DNA of 64,000 bases, from positions 57,273 to 121,272 of the forward strand of contig PBOR01000042.1 in the NCBI GenBank assembly GCA_002724395.1, written 5' to 3'. A model generated the notes under the pieces. That model made no database searches, was not told the origin of the DNA, and saw only the letters and a list, made by a program, of their open reading frames with translations. This document shows positions 16,902-25,552 of this stretch, one piece after another; within the stretch, counting starts at the first letter, position 1, and every line of letters starts with the position of its first letter. The position numbers and the translations under genes are program-made. This DNA comes from Rhodospirillaceae bacterium (lineage in GTDB: Bacteria; Pseudomonadota; Alphaproteobacteria; UBA8366).

Positions 16902-18311
16902 TTAACTGGGTTGGAGCGCTTTCATAAGTTGGGATACCTTTTCCAGTGTTTCTAGATCAGCGATCATTTCTATTGCATCATCGCGTTGATCAGCTGAAAT
17001 AACCCCATCTGAGCAATCAACGAACTTTCCGACGATATCGTCCCATGTGGCTGGCTCTTCCGACCAACCACGCGCATAGGATCGTGCATGGTTGATCGTC
17101 CGACCGTCTTTCAGGTGGAAGGCGATCCGCATTTCCGCCCAATTGACGCCATCTACCCCCCATTGGCCGCGATGATGGGCGAAGTCTTCTGGCACGTCGA
17201 CGTCGACCTTTTTCATGAGGGGCTGGACGTCACCTTTATCTACGCGGGATTGATCGTACTGGGCGAGGCCGTTTTTGCCATCTATTAAACTGACGGCGAT
17301 GGACCATTTGAGACTGTAGCGTGCCTTATAGGAATCCTCGACCTCGTCATAGCAGGCGATGGCGCGGGCCTGTGGCGTCACTTCCGCATGTACACGCTCG
17401 ATATCATCTGCGTTAATCCCGTGTTCGGAAATAACGTCGAGTACAGCATCAATTGTCGAGGCGGGAGCGGTGGAGCCGGGGTGAAAACAGACGATTGTGG
17501 TGTTTTCCGCCAATTCCCAGCGTTTACCTAATTTGTCAGTCATAAGCGATAGATCAAATCCGTCTTCACCAGCGAAACATACCGCGAGGCCAAATTTTTC
17601 ATGGCCACCCACGTCAGTCTCTGACGGCTCGATAATATCTGGGTCCATCTGGTATCCTCGCTCGGCCAGCAAAGTCGCGAAGACACCGCATTTTGCCCCG
17701 TGACCGACATGGAAAGCTTTTCCCATTGACCCAACATTTTTGCGCAGGCCGGAACCTTCAGATGCCGCGACGGCAATCGCCATCCGTGTTTGAGCTACAT
17801 TAAGCCCGCCCATCCGAGCGCCAGCGACGGCTACCCCAATGGAACCCAAGATCGCATTTGGATGCCATCCTCGGTCTAACAAGGCTGGTCGTATCCCTCG
17901 CGCGACACGGCTTTCTACTTCGAAGCCAGTTATAAAACCCGCCATCAGGTCGCGGCCCGATAGGTCTCGATCTTCTGCATAGGCCAATGAGCCTGGTACC
18001 ATAACAACACTCGCATGAGTCACCCCCTTCGTATAGTCGTCATATTCCTGTGCGTGAGCAGCCGTGGCGTTTACATAGGCGGCCAAGGGAGATGAGGTGC
18101 GGTCCTTTTGGCCGATGATACTTGCACGTTCGGTGCCCCCCATATGCCGGGCGGTATCAAGGGCAATGAGCGTCGATTTCTGGTTGGCACCCGCCAGCGC
18201 AATGCCCGTCATATCGAGAATACGTAGTTTCGCTGACTCAGCTGCCGCATCGGGAATATCTTCCCAACGCGTTTCTATTGCCAACTTCGCCAATACTTCA
18301 GTAACGCCCAT
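16902..18311 (-). CDS. MmgE/PrpD family protein, copy 2
   Basis: 469 residues from ATG 18311, chosen because GGAGGC lies 7 nt upstream; an in-frame TTG at 18326 includes that ribosome-binding site and is rejected. MmgE/PrpD proteins include 2-methylcitrate dehydratase, aconitate decarboxylase and aconitate isomerase relatives. Visible signatures are the N-terminal helical domain (ILDMTGIALAGANQKST), VNATAAHAQEYDDYTKGVTHAS, GWHPNAILGSIGVAVAGARM and MGKAFHVGHGAKCGVFATLL. It follows copy 1 by 26 nt and precedes otnK by 80 nt. The two copies are clearly diverged. Reaction unknown; dehydration or decarboxylation of a hydroxy diacid is the family theme. Confidence 0.9.
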   Translation of the reverse strand: MGVTEVLAKLAIETRWEDIPDAAAESAKLRILDMTGIALAGANQKSTLIALDTARHMGGTERASIIGQKDRTSSPLAAYVNATAAHAQEYDDYTKGVTHASVVMVPGSLAYAEDRDLSGRDLMAGFITGFEVESRVARGIRPALLDRGWHPNAILGSIGVAVAGARMGGLNVAQTRMAIAVAASEGSGLRKNVGSMGKAFHVGHGAKCGVFATLLAERGYQMDPDIIEPSETDVGGHEKFGLAVCFAGEDGFDLSLMTDKLGKRWELAENTTIVCFHPGSTAPASTIDAVLDVISEHGINADDIERVHAEVTPQARAIACYDEVEDSYKARYSLKWSIAVSLIDGKNGLAQYDQSRVDKGDVQPLMKKVDVDVPEDFAHHRGQWGVDGVNWAEMRIAFHLKDGRTINHARSYARGWSEEPATWDDIVGKFVDCSDGVISADQRDDAIEMIADLETLEKVSQLMKALQPS

Positions 18312-18337
18312 GATACTGCCTCCCAATATTTTTAGTT

Positions 18338-19687
18338 TTAAGGTGTTGCCACTGTTGCGATATCAGCAGCATTCGCTAGGTTTGCCGCATTACGGCAAGT
18401 TTCGATAAGCCTTTCCGTGCCCGCATCACCGAGCATCGGTCTACAGAGATCGCGAGTTTTGTCATCCATCTGTGCGTCGCTAATGGGGTTCTCTAGGCTA
18501 CCGAGGGCTTTTTTGATATATTTTTTGAAAGTACGCCCATCTTTGGTGTTGATGGTGATACCCATGGCGTCTGCGGGGACAGTCGGGTCGATTTCTGGCT
18601 TTACCCTTTGGCGGAGCGAAACGGCAATAGGATCATTCACCGCTGCATCTGAGAATTCATTTTCGCCGCCTTTGCCATGTTGAATGGCAATGGCGCAGGC
18701 ATGGTAAATACTAAACTTTCCCTCGAGCCCGGTGCTCGGGCTTTCTTTGCCGGTAAGTTCCATCACCAGCGGATTAACTTTAAGGTTAATACTTTCAACA
18801 TCATTCGGTTTGAAACCATACTCGTCGCGCAATTGGCTGCAGCCATCGATCGCAGGATGCACCACCACGCCGCTTGCGAATGGTTTATAAGAGTTCTCGG
18901 AAATTAAGAATTTCTCGCCAAGTCCTTCAGTAATGAATGAATAGTCTTGCTTGGTAGAGGTAACATTCGCCCAGCCGCGTTTTGCTTCTATACCTTGTTC
19001 TGAGCTAGTGAAGCCATTGCTCGCAAGCATTGCTGACATCAATCCATTCTTGGCGGCATTGCCTACATGGAAACTTTTACACATGGAGCCAAACATTTCC
19101 CGCATGCCAGAAGATTGGGTTGCAGCAAGACCCATCGCCCAACGAGTTTGCTGCGGGTTATTACCCAGTAATCGGCTGGCGGCGGCGGCCGCACCAAAAA
19201 TACCGGCTGTACCGGATATATGCCAGCCCACACTATAATGATCGGGGGATACGGATTGCCCGAGACGACAGGTCACATCAATACCGAGGATTATGGCGTG
19301 GAGGAATTCGGCACCGGAGATCTGTCTCTTTTCTGCAATTGGGAGGATAGCGGCTGCTATGGGGCCTGCAGGGTGGATAGCGGTAGCCAAATGCGTATCA
19401 TCGAAATCGAAGACGTGGCTTGAAATTCCATTGATGAGAGCGGCATTTAGTCCGTCGGTTTGCTCCTTACGACCCAGAATGGAAGCCCTGCCGACCTCGG
19501 TTCTGAGCCCCATAGTCTTTAAAACAATCTCTACAGATTCATGTTTGCACCCCCCGATAGCAACGCCCATCCAATTCAATAAGGTGCGTGCGGATTCCAA
19601 TTTTACATCCTCAGGAATATTCTCAAAACGAGAATTGAGAACAAAGTCGGCAAGAATAGCGGTCACATTAGTAGAGGTATCAGTCAT
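18338..19687 (-). CDS. MmgE/PrpD family protein, copy 1
   Basis: 449 residues. Family motifs: LLNWMGVAIGGCKHESVE, INGISSHVFDFDDTHLATAIHP with the conserved acidic D-D-T-H signature, SVGWHISGTAGIFGAAAAAS, and MCKSFHVGNAAKNGLMSAML. The gene lies 5 nt downstream of a small cupin and 26 nt upstream of the second MmgE/PrpD gene, in one operon with the OtnK/OtnC pair. Copy 1 retains the FDFDDTH motif more completely than copy 2 (EYDDYTK), so the two may catalyse different steps or form a heteromer. Annotation as a 2-methylcitrate dehydratase would go beyond the evidence. Confidence 0.9.
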   Translation of the reverse strand: MTDTSTNVTAILADFVLNSRFENIPEDVKLESARTLLNWMGVAIGGCKHESVEIVLKTMGLRTEVGRASILGRKEQTDGLNAALINGISSHVFDFDDTHLATAIHPAGPIAAAILPIAEKRQISGAEFLHAIILGIDVTCRLGQSVSPDHYSVGWHISGTAGIFGAAAAASRLLGNNPQQTRWAMGLAATQSSGMREMFGSMCKSFHVGNAAKNGLMSAMLASNGFTSSEQGIEAKRGWANVTSTKQDYSFITEGLGEKFLISENSYKPFASGVVVHPAIDGCSQLRDEYGFKPNDVESINLKVNPLVMELTGKESPSTGLEGKFSIYHACAIAIQHGKGGENEFSDAAVNDPIAVSLRQRVKPEIDPTVPADAMGITINTKDGRTFKKYIKKALGSLENPISDAQMDDKTRDLCRPMLGDAGTERLIETCRNAANLANAADIATVATP

Positions 19688-19692
19688 TTGAC

Positions 19693-20070
19693 TTACCCAT
19701 CCCCCGTGCCGAAGCCGCTGCCGGCTTTGCGGTACTCATCCCTCGGTGGACTGAATATATCGAGGACGGTAGCGCCGTCGGGTCCTGCCTTTACCGTGTG
19801 GGGCACATTGGGCGGTGTGCGCCAAAAATCACCTTTTTTGACAGGAAATGCCTTGTCACCCTGATATCGAGTGAGGGAACCATCCAAGAGAACACCCCAC
19901 TGTTCTTCAGGATGATGGTGTATTTTACCTTCCGCATTGGCATCAATAGTCACAACAGAAAGCATGGCATGATCGCCCGGGAATATCCGTGTGTTTATAC
20001 CTGGTCCGAGTTCTCTTGCGATGCCAAGTGCTGTATTGTGAAGATTAAAAAGCGTATCATTGTCGCTCAT
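19693..20070 (-). CDS. cupin domain protein
   Basis: 125 residues from ATG 20070, selected over ATG 20085 because GGAGGA lies 6-8 nt upstream of it. Single-domain cupin: IHHHPEEQWGVLLDGSLTRY gives the first motif with three histidines and a glutamate, and GDFWRTPPNVPHTV gives the second motif with its histidine, a full metal site. The C-terminus is SPPRDEYRKAGSGFGTGDG. Small cupins of this type are often isomerases or lyases of sugar acids or sensors. First gene of the MmgE/PrpD-otnKC operon, divergent from the M81 gene at 20218. Confidence 0.88.
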   Translation of the reverse strand: MSDNDTLFNLHNTALGIARELGPGINTRIFPGDHAMLSVVTIDANAEGKIHHHPEEQWGVLLDGSLTRYQGDKAFPVKKGDFWRTPPNVPHTVKAGPDGATVLDIFSPPRDEYRKAGSGFGTGDG

Positions 20071-20217
20071 TGTATCCTCCTCCATGTGAAATTATTACTA
20101 TTTGGTCTAAAAGAGCGAAGCGTAAGAGAACCGTCAAGAGTACTTCTATTTTTTGACACTCTGTTTCTCAGCGCCTCGGAGCCTTATAAAGAAGTAGTAA
20201 AAATAGGGGAGGTTCTC

Positions 20218-21747
20218 ATGGCGCGTATTACAATCGTATCTATCATGTTAGAAGTAAATTCCTTTTGTCCGGTTACGACAGAGGAGGATTTCCTAAAGTC
20301 TTGCTACATGGTGGGTAATGAAATCCTTGTTGAAGCGAAGAAAGATGCACCTTTACTGGCACGCGAGATAAAGCCCTTTATAAAGGCAATGGATGAGAGC
20401 GGTGATTGGACACCGATCCCCACGATCTGTACGTACTACGAGCCTTGGGGTCCAATAGATGAAGGCTTCTTCAAGAGATATCTTGCAGATGTTCGAAAAA
20501 TGCTGGAGGACGCGGATAAGGAAGCACCACTGGATGGCGTGTATATCTGTAATCATGGTGCTATGGCCGCAACTCACGGCGAAGACCCCGACGGTGAACT
20601 GTACGAAATGGTGCGAGATGTTGTCGGACAGGATATTCCGGTGGTTGTAACGGTAGATCTCCACGCTAATATTTCCGAGCTTATGATGGAGAAGGCCGAT
20701 ATTATTATTTCCTATAAAACCAATCCTCATGTAGATCAGCCGGAACGTGCCATTGAAGCAGCCCATGTACTGCGGCGTATGTTGAAAGGTGAACGGTTTG
20801 CTAATAGTCGTATTCGGCTGCCTATCACTCCGCCATCGGTGCGTTTGTTGACTGCGCCAAAAGGTACTTATGCGGATGCATTAAGGGCTGCAACTAAGGC
20901 GGAAGAGGATAATGATGCACTGGTTAGTGTTTCGGTCGTGGGATCATTTTCATTTGCGGATCTATCAAAATGCGGCATCACCGTTATGGCCTATGGTGAG
21001 CAAGCGGCAGCGAATGAAATAACTAACCGCCTTGCTCAGGAGATTTGGGCTGGCAGGGAAGACTTCCTAGTCCGTCTTACCTCGGTAGAGGATGCGGTTG
21101 CGCTAGCAGTTGAGGCAGGAGAGTCTGGTGGGCGAAAGAAAGTGTGTCTGGCAGACGTTGCGGATAACCCTGGCGGTGGCGGGTGTGGCAATTCAACGGG
21201 GCTTTTTCTACCGCTCCTCGATGCTTCCCCCAAAAACATACTTTGTGGGTTATTCTCGGCCCCAGCGGTAGCTGCTGAAGCGCACGAGAAGGGTGTTGGC
21301 GCCAAATTCGAGGCAACTTTTAACGACCCAGCCGCTTATGACTTTACTGAAACCTTCACCCGCGAGGTGGAAGTGCTTGCGCTGACGGATGGCTTCGTCA
21401 AAGGGCGTCGTGGTTGCCGTAAAGGCCGTACGATGAAGCTAGGGCTCAGTGCTGCTCTTAAAATTGGGGATATGATACTGCTTGTGATCAGTCGTCGAAT
21501 GCAAATGTATGACCCGGCCCTAATCGAACAATTCGGTTTAGATATTTCGAGCTTTTCGACCATAGCTCTTAAATCTCGTGGCCATTTCCGAGCGGGTTTC
21601 GATATTTTCTTCGAGAATGATGAAATCTTCGAAGTGGATGCACCGGGTTTAACGACACCTATACTTACTCGCTTTGATTGGAAGGCCCTACCGAGACCAT
21701 GTTACCCGATTGATAAGGATGCGGTTTGGGAAGGGGCTGAATCTTAG
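20218..21747 (+). CDS. M81 family metallopeptidase-like protein (MlrC / microcystinase C family)
   Basis: 509 residues from ATG 20218, supported by AGGGGAGG 5 nt upstream; an open extension to 19798 overlaps the divergent cupin gene and is spurious. M81 signatures include a metal-binding HGAMAATHGEDPDGELYE, the VTVDLHANISELM segment, the YKTNPHVDQPERA stretch and the C-terminal MlrC domain with DVADNPGGGGCGNSTGL. MlrC completes microcystin breakdown in some sphingomonads, but most family members sit in small-molecule catabolic clusters and have unknown substrates, perhaps amide or lactone bonds. Here it is divergent from the tetronate-type operon. Confidence 0.92.
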   Translation: MARITIVSIMLEVNSFCPVTTEEDFLKSCYMVGNEILVEAKKDAPLLAREIKPFIKAMDESGDWTPIPTICTYYEPWGPIDEGFFKRYLADVRKMLEDADKEAPLDGVYICNHGAMAATHGEDPDGELYEMVRDVVGQDIPVVVTVDLHANISELMMEKADIIISYKTNPHVDQPERAIEAAHVLRRMLKGERFANSRIRLPITPPSVRLLTAPKGTYADALRAATKAEEDNDALVSVSVVGSFSFADLSKCGITVMAYGEQAAANEITNRLAQEIWAGREDFLVRLTSVEDAVALAVEAGESGGRKKVCLADVADNPGGGGCGNSTGLFLPLLDASPKNILCGLFSAPAVAAEAHEKGVGAKFEATFNDPAAYDFTETFTREVEVLALTDGFVKGRRGCRKGRTMKLGLSAALKIGDMILLVISRRMQMYDPALIEQFGLDISSFSTIALKSRGHFRAGFDIFFENDEIFEVDAPGLTTPILTRFDWKALPRPCYPIDKDAVWEGAES

Positions 21748-21815
21748 TTCGCTCCGGAAACCTATCTGGCCGTTGATACCTAGAGGTAGGTTTGGAACCA
21801 TTCTATTTCATAGGC

Positions 21816-22769
21816 TCAGTCCATCTCTGGTACGGGCGTTTTCACGGGCTTGCCACTGAAAAAAAGCTGGAGATTTTCCACCATTAAATCCGCCATTGCT
21901 TGGCGGGTTTCGTTTGTCGCGCTGGCATGATGGGGTTGGACAATGACGTTCTTGAGGCCGATCAAGTCTTCTGGCGCGCTCGGTTCATTTTCAAAAACGT
22001 CGAGCGCTGCACCGGCGATGACATTATTTTTCAAAGCGCTTGCCAACGCTCGCTCGTCGACTACAGAGCCGCGGGCTATATTGATTAGCATGCCAGAAGG
22101 GCCGAGCGCCTCAAGAACCTTGGCATTGACTAGTTTTTCTGTACCGGGGCCGCCTGGGCACGTGAGCATAAGAAAATCAACATTGGAGGCTAATTCTGTC
22201 GGCTCTGCATAGTAATCGTTTGGAATATCCTTGTGATTGGGGCCTTGGTAGCTGACCTTCATATCGAAGGCTTCGGCACGTTTGCCAACTGCTTGTCCTA
22301 TCCGCCCGAAACCGATGATACCGAGACGTTTGCCGCTCACCTTGGTGGTGTAGGCCATAGTCCCGTTTTTTACCCAGCCGCCTGAGCGGGTGTAATCGTC
22401 GCCGATCACCACACCCCGAGAAATAGCCAACATCAAAGCCATGCCGATATCGGCCACACAGTCGGTCAATACCCCGGGTGTATTGGACACCATAATGCCG
22501 CGTTTCTTGGCGGCGGCTACATCTACCGTATTATAGCCGACCCCCATGACCGAAATTATTTTGAGGTTGGGCAACCGGTCCATCAAGTCGCAATCAAGCG
22601 TGCCACTAGAGCCTGAGCAAAAGACACCTGTGGTCTTTTCTCCGAACTTCGCCAACAGTTTTTCTTTATCATCGCAACGGTTGAAATCGTGGATATCAAA
22701 ATCATCGACTGGCAGCGTTTCGTCACCTGGCGGTTGCAATCTTGACGTGACGAGAACGGTTTCGACCAT
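21816..22769 (-). CDS. 2-hydroxyacid dehydrogenase (D-isomer specific, glyoxylate reductase-like)
   Basis: 317 residues. NAD-binding motif RLGIIGFGRIGQAVGKRAEA, then LTCPGGPGTEKLVNAKVLE, the arginine region INIARGSVVDERALASAL, VFENEPSAPEDLIGL and catalytic-histidine region IVQPHHASATNETRQ. Sequence style resembles GhrB/hydroxyphenylpyruvate reductases. It is the last gene of the operon dehydratase-aldolase-dehydrogenase, 12 nt after the aldolase. The aldolase would give pyruvate or tartronate semialdehyde/glyoxylate-like products that this enzyme could reduce; this is inference. Confidence 0.92.
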   Translation of the reverse strand: MVETVLVTSRLQPPGDETLPVDDFDIHDFNRCDDKEKLLAKFGEKTTGVFCSGSSGTLDCDLMDRLPNLKIISVMGVGYNTVDVAAAKKRGIMVSNTPGVLTDCVADIGMALMLAISRGVVIGDDYTRSGGWVKNGTMAYTTKVSGKRLGIIGFGRIGQAVGKRAEAFDMKVSYQGPNHKDIPNDYYAEPTELASNVDFLMLTCPGGPGTEKLVNAKVLEALGPSGMLINIARGSVVDERALASALKNNVIAGAALDVFENEPSAPEDLIGLKNVIVQPHHASATNETRQAMADLMVENLQLFFSGKPVKTPVPEMD

Positions 22770-22781
22770 AATGTTGTTTCC

Positions 22782-23606
22782 TTACTTTTTTTTCTTCTTC
22801 GCGTTTGCTTTCTTTCGAGCCATTTTTTTGCCCACATATTCTTGAAAGCGATTGGCTAAGGCTCGAGAGCTATTGGTAAGTACAGCCATATCCGAGCCAA
22901 CAGCCACATAAGTGTAACCCCAATCGATCATTTGCTTGGCCTGAACTTCATCGCCTGTGAGATAGCCTGCAGGCTTACCAGCTTTTTTGCAGTAACCGAC
23001 TGCTTTCTTGATCATCTTCTGCACGCTAGCGTGGTACGGGTTACCGATATGACCCATGGAGGCGGAAAGATCACTCGGGCCAACGAAGATACCATCTACG
23101 CCAGGCACTTTTGCAATTTCCGGAATGTTCTCGACGGCTTCCTCTGTTTCGCATTGAACGATGACGCACATTTCCTTGTGCGCATTTAAATAGTAATCCG
23201 TTGTGGCGCCGTAATTATTCATACGTGCCAGGCTCATCACGCCGCGAACGCCTCCATTCTGGGGGTACCGCACGGCGGCTACAGCTGCCGCCGCCTCTTC
23301 AGCGTTTTGGATCATCGGGAAGAGGATAGTTTGTGCGCCAATATCAAGTACACGCTTAACCATTACCGGATCGTTCCAGGGCACACGCACCATAGGTTCC
23401 GCATGGCCTTGCTGAGCGACCTGGAGTTGGAGCAATACGTCGACCAATTCGTTGGGAGAATGCTCCATGTCGATGACCGTCCAATCGAAGGCCGCGACTT
23501 GGGTTAGCATTTCAGCGACGAGCGTGGAGCGCAGGCCACTCCACAAACCGATTTGATAATCACCCCGTTTGATTGCGGCCTTAAATTTATTTTTGCGAAG
23601 TTTCAT
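22782..23606 (-). CDS. HpcH/HpaI family class II aldolase
   Basis: 274 residues. TIM-barrel aldolase of the 2-keto-3-deoxy-L-rhamnonate / 4-hydroxy-2-oxoheptanedioate type: WTVIDMEHSPNE, VRVPWNDPVMVKRVLDIGAQ, catalytic arginine/glutamate regions, IVQCETEEAVENI, and DGIFVGPSDLSASMG with the metal-binding pattern. Such enzymes cleave 2-keto-3-deoxy acids to pyruvate and an aldehyde, the step expected after the sugar-acid dehydratase encoded 32 nt upstream. The C-terminus carries an odd lysine-rich extension (KKMARKKANAKKKKK) encoded by an A-rich tract. Confidence 0.92.
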   Translation of the reverse strand: MKLRKNKFKAAIKRGDYQIGLWSGLRSTLVAEMLTQVAAFDWTVIDMEHSPNELVDVLLQLQVAQQGHAEPMVRVPWNDPVMVKRVLDIGAQTILFPMIQNAEEAAAAVAAVRYPQNGGVRGVMSLARMNNYGATTDYYLNAHKEMCVIVQCETEEAVENIPEIAKVPGVDGIFVGPSDLSASMGHIGNPYHASVQKMIKKAVGYCKKAGKPAGYLTGDEVQAKQMIDWGYTYVAVGSDMAVLTNSSRALANRFQEYVGKKMARKKANAKKKKK

Positions 23607-23638
23607 AGTTCTTCCAGTCGTTTAGTCGTTTAAAGGGA

Positions 23639-25375
23639 TTAATGATGAAGTTCTGGCTCTGCTATCGGATCAGTTGATTGCAGATAGTCAAAATCGCAGC
23701 CCTTGTCGGCCTGCTGAATATGTTGTGCATACATCCAACCATAGCCACGAGGGTAATGCGGCTTAGGTGGTGTCCAAGCGTCGCGGCGTTTAGCAAGTTC
23801 CTCGTCACTGACTTCCATATTAAGCGTACGGCCGAAAATATCGAGAGTGATCATATCGCCGGTCTCAATCAAGGCCAGATTGCCACCGACAAAAGATTCT
23901 GGTGCTACATGTAGAACACACGTTCCGTAGGAAGTGCCGCTCATGCGTGCATCCGAAATACGAACCATATCACGGACGCCCGCTTTCAATAGCTTTTTCG
24001 GGATTGGCAACATGCCCCATTCCGGCATACCTGGTCCGCCAACGGGCCCTGCATTTTTCATCACTATTACGGAATCCGCAGTTACGTCTAAATCTGGGTC
24101 GTCGATACGTGCCAGCAAATCTGGATGGCTTTCGAACACTACAGCTGGACCCGTGTGATTGTAGAATTTCGGGTCGGCGGCTGTATGTTTTATAACCGCA
24201 CCGTCCGGACAAATATTACCTTTGAGGACAACGAGCCCGCCTTCATCAGACATGGGATTATCACGGGTGCGAATCACATCATCGTTATAAACTTCGGCAC
24301 TTTCGATATTTTCTCCAAGCGTTTTACCGTTGGCCGTCGAGGCTTCCGTATGAAGTAGGTCACGAATACGGTTTAATAAGGCGCGCAGGCCGCCGGAATA
24401 ATAAAAGTCTTCCATCAGAAAGCGCCCTGAGGGCTGAATATCTGCCAGTACGGGGGTTTTGCGGGACAATGTATCAAACATCTCCAAGCCTACGCCCAGG
24501 TCCAGCCTGTGGCCGATGGCGAGCAAATGAATAGCGGCATTGGTTGACCCTCCAAGTGCCATCACCGTAGTGATTGCATTTTCCAGGTTTTCCCGTTTGA
24601 TAATATCGCTCGGGCGATAATCTTCCCAAACCATATCGACAATGCGTCGACCCGTTGCCGATGCCATGCGGGCGTGATTTGAATCGGCAGCTGGTATGGA
24701 GGCAGCTCCAGGGAGTGTCATTCCCAGCGCTTCCGCGGCGGATGTCATAGTGGAGGCGGTACCCATAGTCATACAGTGCCCTGGCGAGCGAGCAATCCCG
24801 CTTTCTGCTTCATACCATTCTTCTTCATCGATGGTACCAGCGCGAAGTTCGTCCCAGAAGCGCCAGCTGTCAGTGCCGGAACCTAAGAACTGGTTGCGGT
24901 AATTACCACGCAGCATGGGACCGGCTGGTACGAAAATAGCAGGGATGTCCATGCTAGCTGCACCCATCAACAATGCAGGTGTCGTCTTGTCACAACCACC
25001 CATAAGAACAACACCATCGATAGGATGACTTCGAAGGAGTTCTTCGGCTTCCATAGCCAACATGTTCCGGTAGAGCATAGTCGATGGCTTCACGAACGGC
25101 TCAGACAAGCTCATTGCTGGCAGTTCAATGGGAAATCCACCGCCTTGCCAGATACCGCGTTTAACCTCTTCTACCCGCACCTTAAAATGCGAATGGCATT
25201 GGTTTATGTCGCTCCAGGTATTTATTATCGCGATGGCGGGCTTGTCGTGAAACTCTTCGGGTCCGTAGCCCATTTGCTTAGAGCGTGAACGGTGGGTGAA
25301 AGCGCTTAACGATACACCCTTATACCAGCGCTGACTGCGCAGTTGATCTGGTTTGATTTTCTTTTTGCCTGCCAT
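23639..25375 (-). CDS. IlvD/Edd family dehydratase (sugar-acid dehydratase-like)
   Basis: 578 residues from ATG 25375, supported by AGGGAGG upstream; the extension to 25435 is not conserved. IlvD/Edd enzymes dehydrate dihydroxy acids using an Fe-S cluster. Likely cluster cysteines are in SDINQCHSHF, LMGGCDKTTPALLMG and ARSPGHCMTMGTASTM. The region GGSTNAAIHLLAIGHRLDLG and C-terminal YGTCVLHVAPESFVGG match the L-arabinonate / D-xylonate dehydratase branch better than branched-chain IlvD. With the HpaI aldolase downstream it would make a non-phosphorylated sugar-acid route: acid to 2-keto-3-deoxy acid to pyruvate plus aldehyde. Divergent from the SDR gene. Confidence 0.93.
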   Translation of the reverse strand: MAGKKKIKPDQLRSQRWYKGVSLSAFTHRSRSKQMGYGPEEFHDKPAIAIINTWSDINQCHSHFKVRVEEVKRGIWQGGGFPIELPAMSLSEPFVKPSTMLYRNMLAMEAEELLRSHPIDGVVLMGGCDKTTPALLMGAASMDIPAIFVPAGPMLRGNYRNQFLGSGTDSWRFWDELRAGTIDEEEWYEAESGIARSPGHCMTMGTASTMTSAAEALGMTLPGAASIPAADSNHARMASATGRRIVDMVWEDYRPSDIIKRENLENAITTVMALGGSTNAAIHLLAIGHRLDLGVGLEMFDTLSRKTPVLADIQPSGRFLMEDFYYSGGLRALLNRIRDLLHTEASTANGKTLGENIESAEVYNDDVIRTRDNPMSDEGGLVVLKGNICPDGAVIKHTAADPKFYNHTGPAVVFESHPDLLARIDDPDLDVTADSVIVMKNAGPVGGPGMPEWGMLPIPKKLLKAGVRDMVRISDARMSGTSYGTCVLHVAPESFVGGNLALIETGDMITLDIFGRTLNMEVSDEELAKRRDAWTPPKPHYPRGYGWMYAQHIQQADKGCDFDYLQSTDPIAEPELHH

Positions 25376-25552
25376 GCCGGCCTCCCTATCTGCGGATTTA
25401 TGATGCCGCAAGTTGGCGCTACGGTAAGCGGGCACGCGCGGTTTTGCAATGTCTCTCTAATATGCTTGACCCTTCTTGGTAAGGGGAATTGCGCATTGCT
25501 GGAGCGATAGTTACAAATCAGCAAAGGTAACGATTTAATAAGGGAGAGTGTG

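Noticed and set aside
19798-20217. N-terminal extension of the M81 protein (649 residues total)
   Set aside because: It overlaps the divergent cupin gene, reads as its shadow, and lacks M81 family similarity; ATG 20218 has a strong ribosome-binding site.
23639-25375. Annotating as IlvD of branched-chain amino-acid synthesis
   Set aside because: Motifs and the adjacent HpaI-type aldolase fit a sugar-acid dehydratase better, and no other ilv gene is adjacent.
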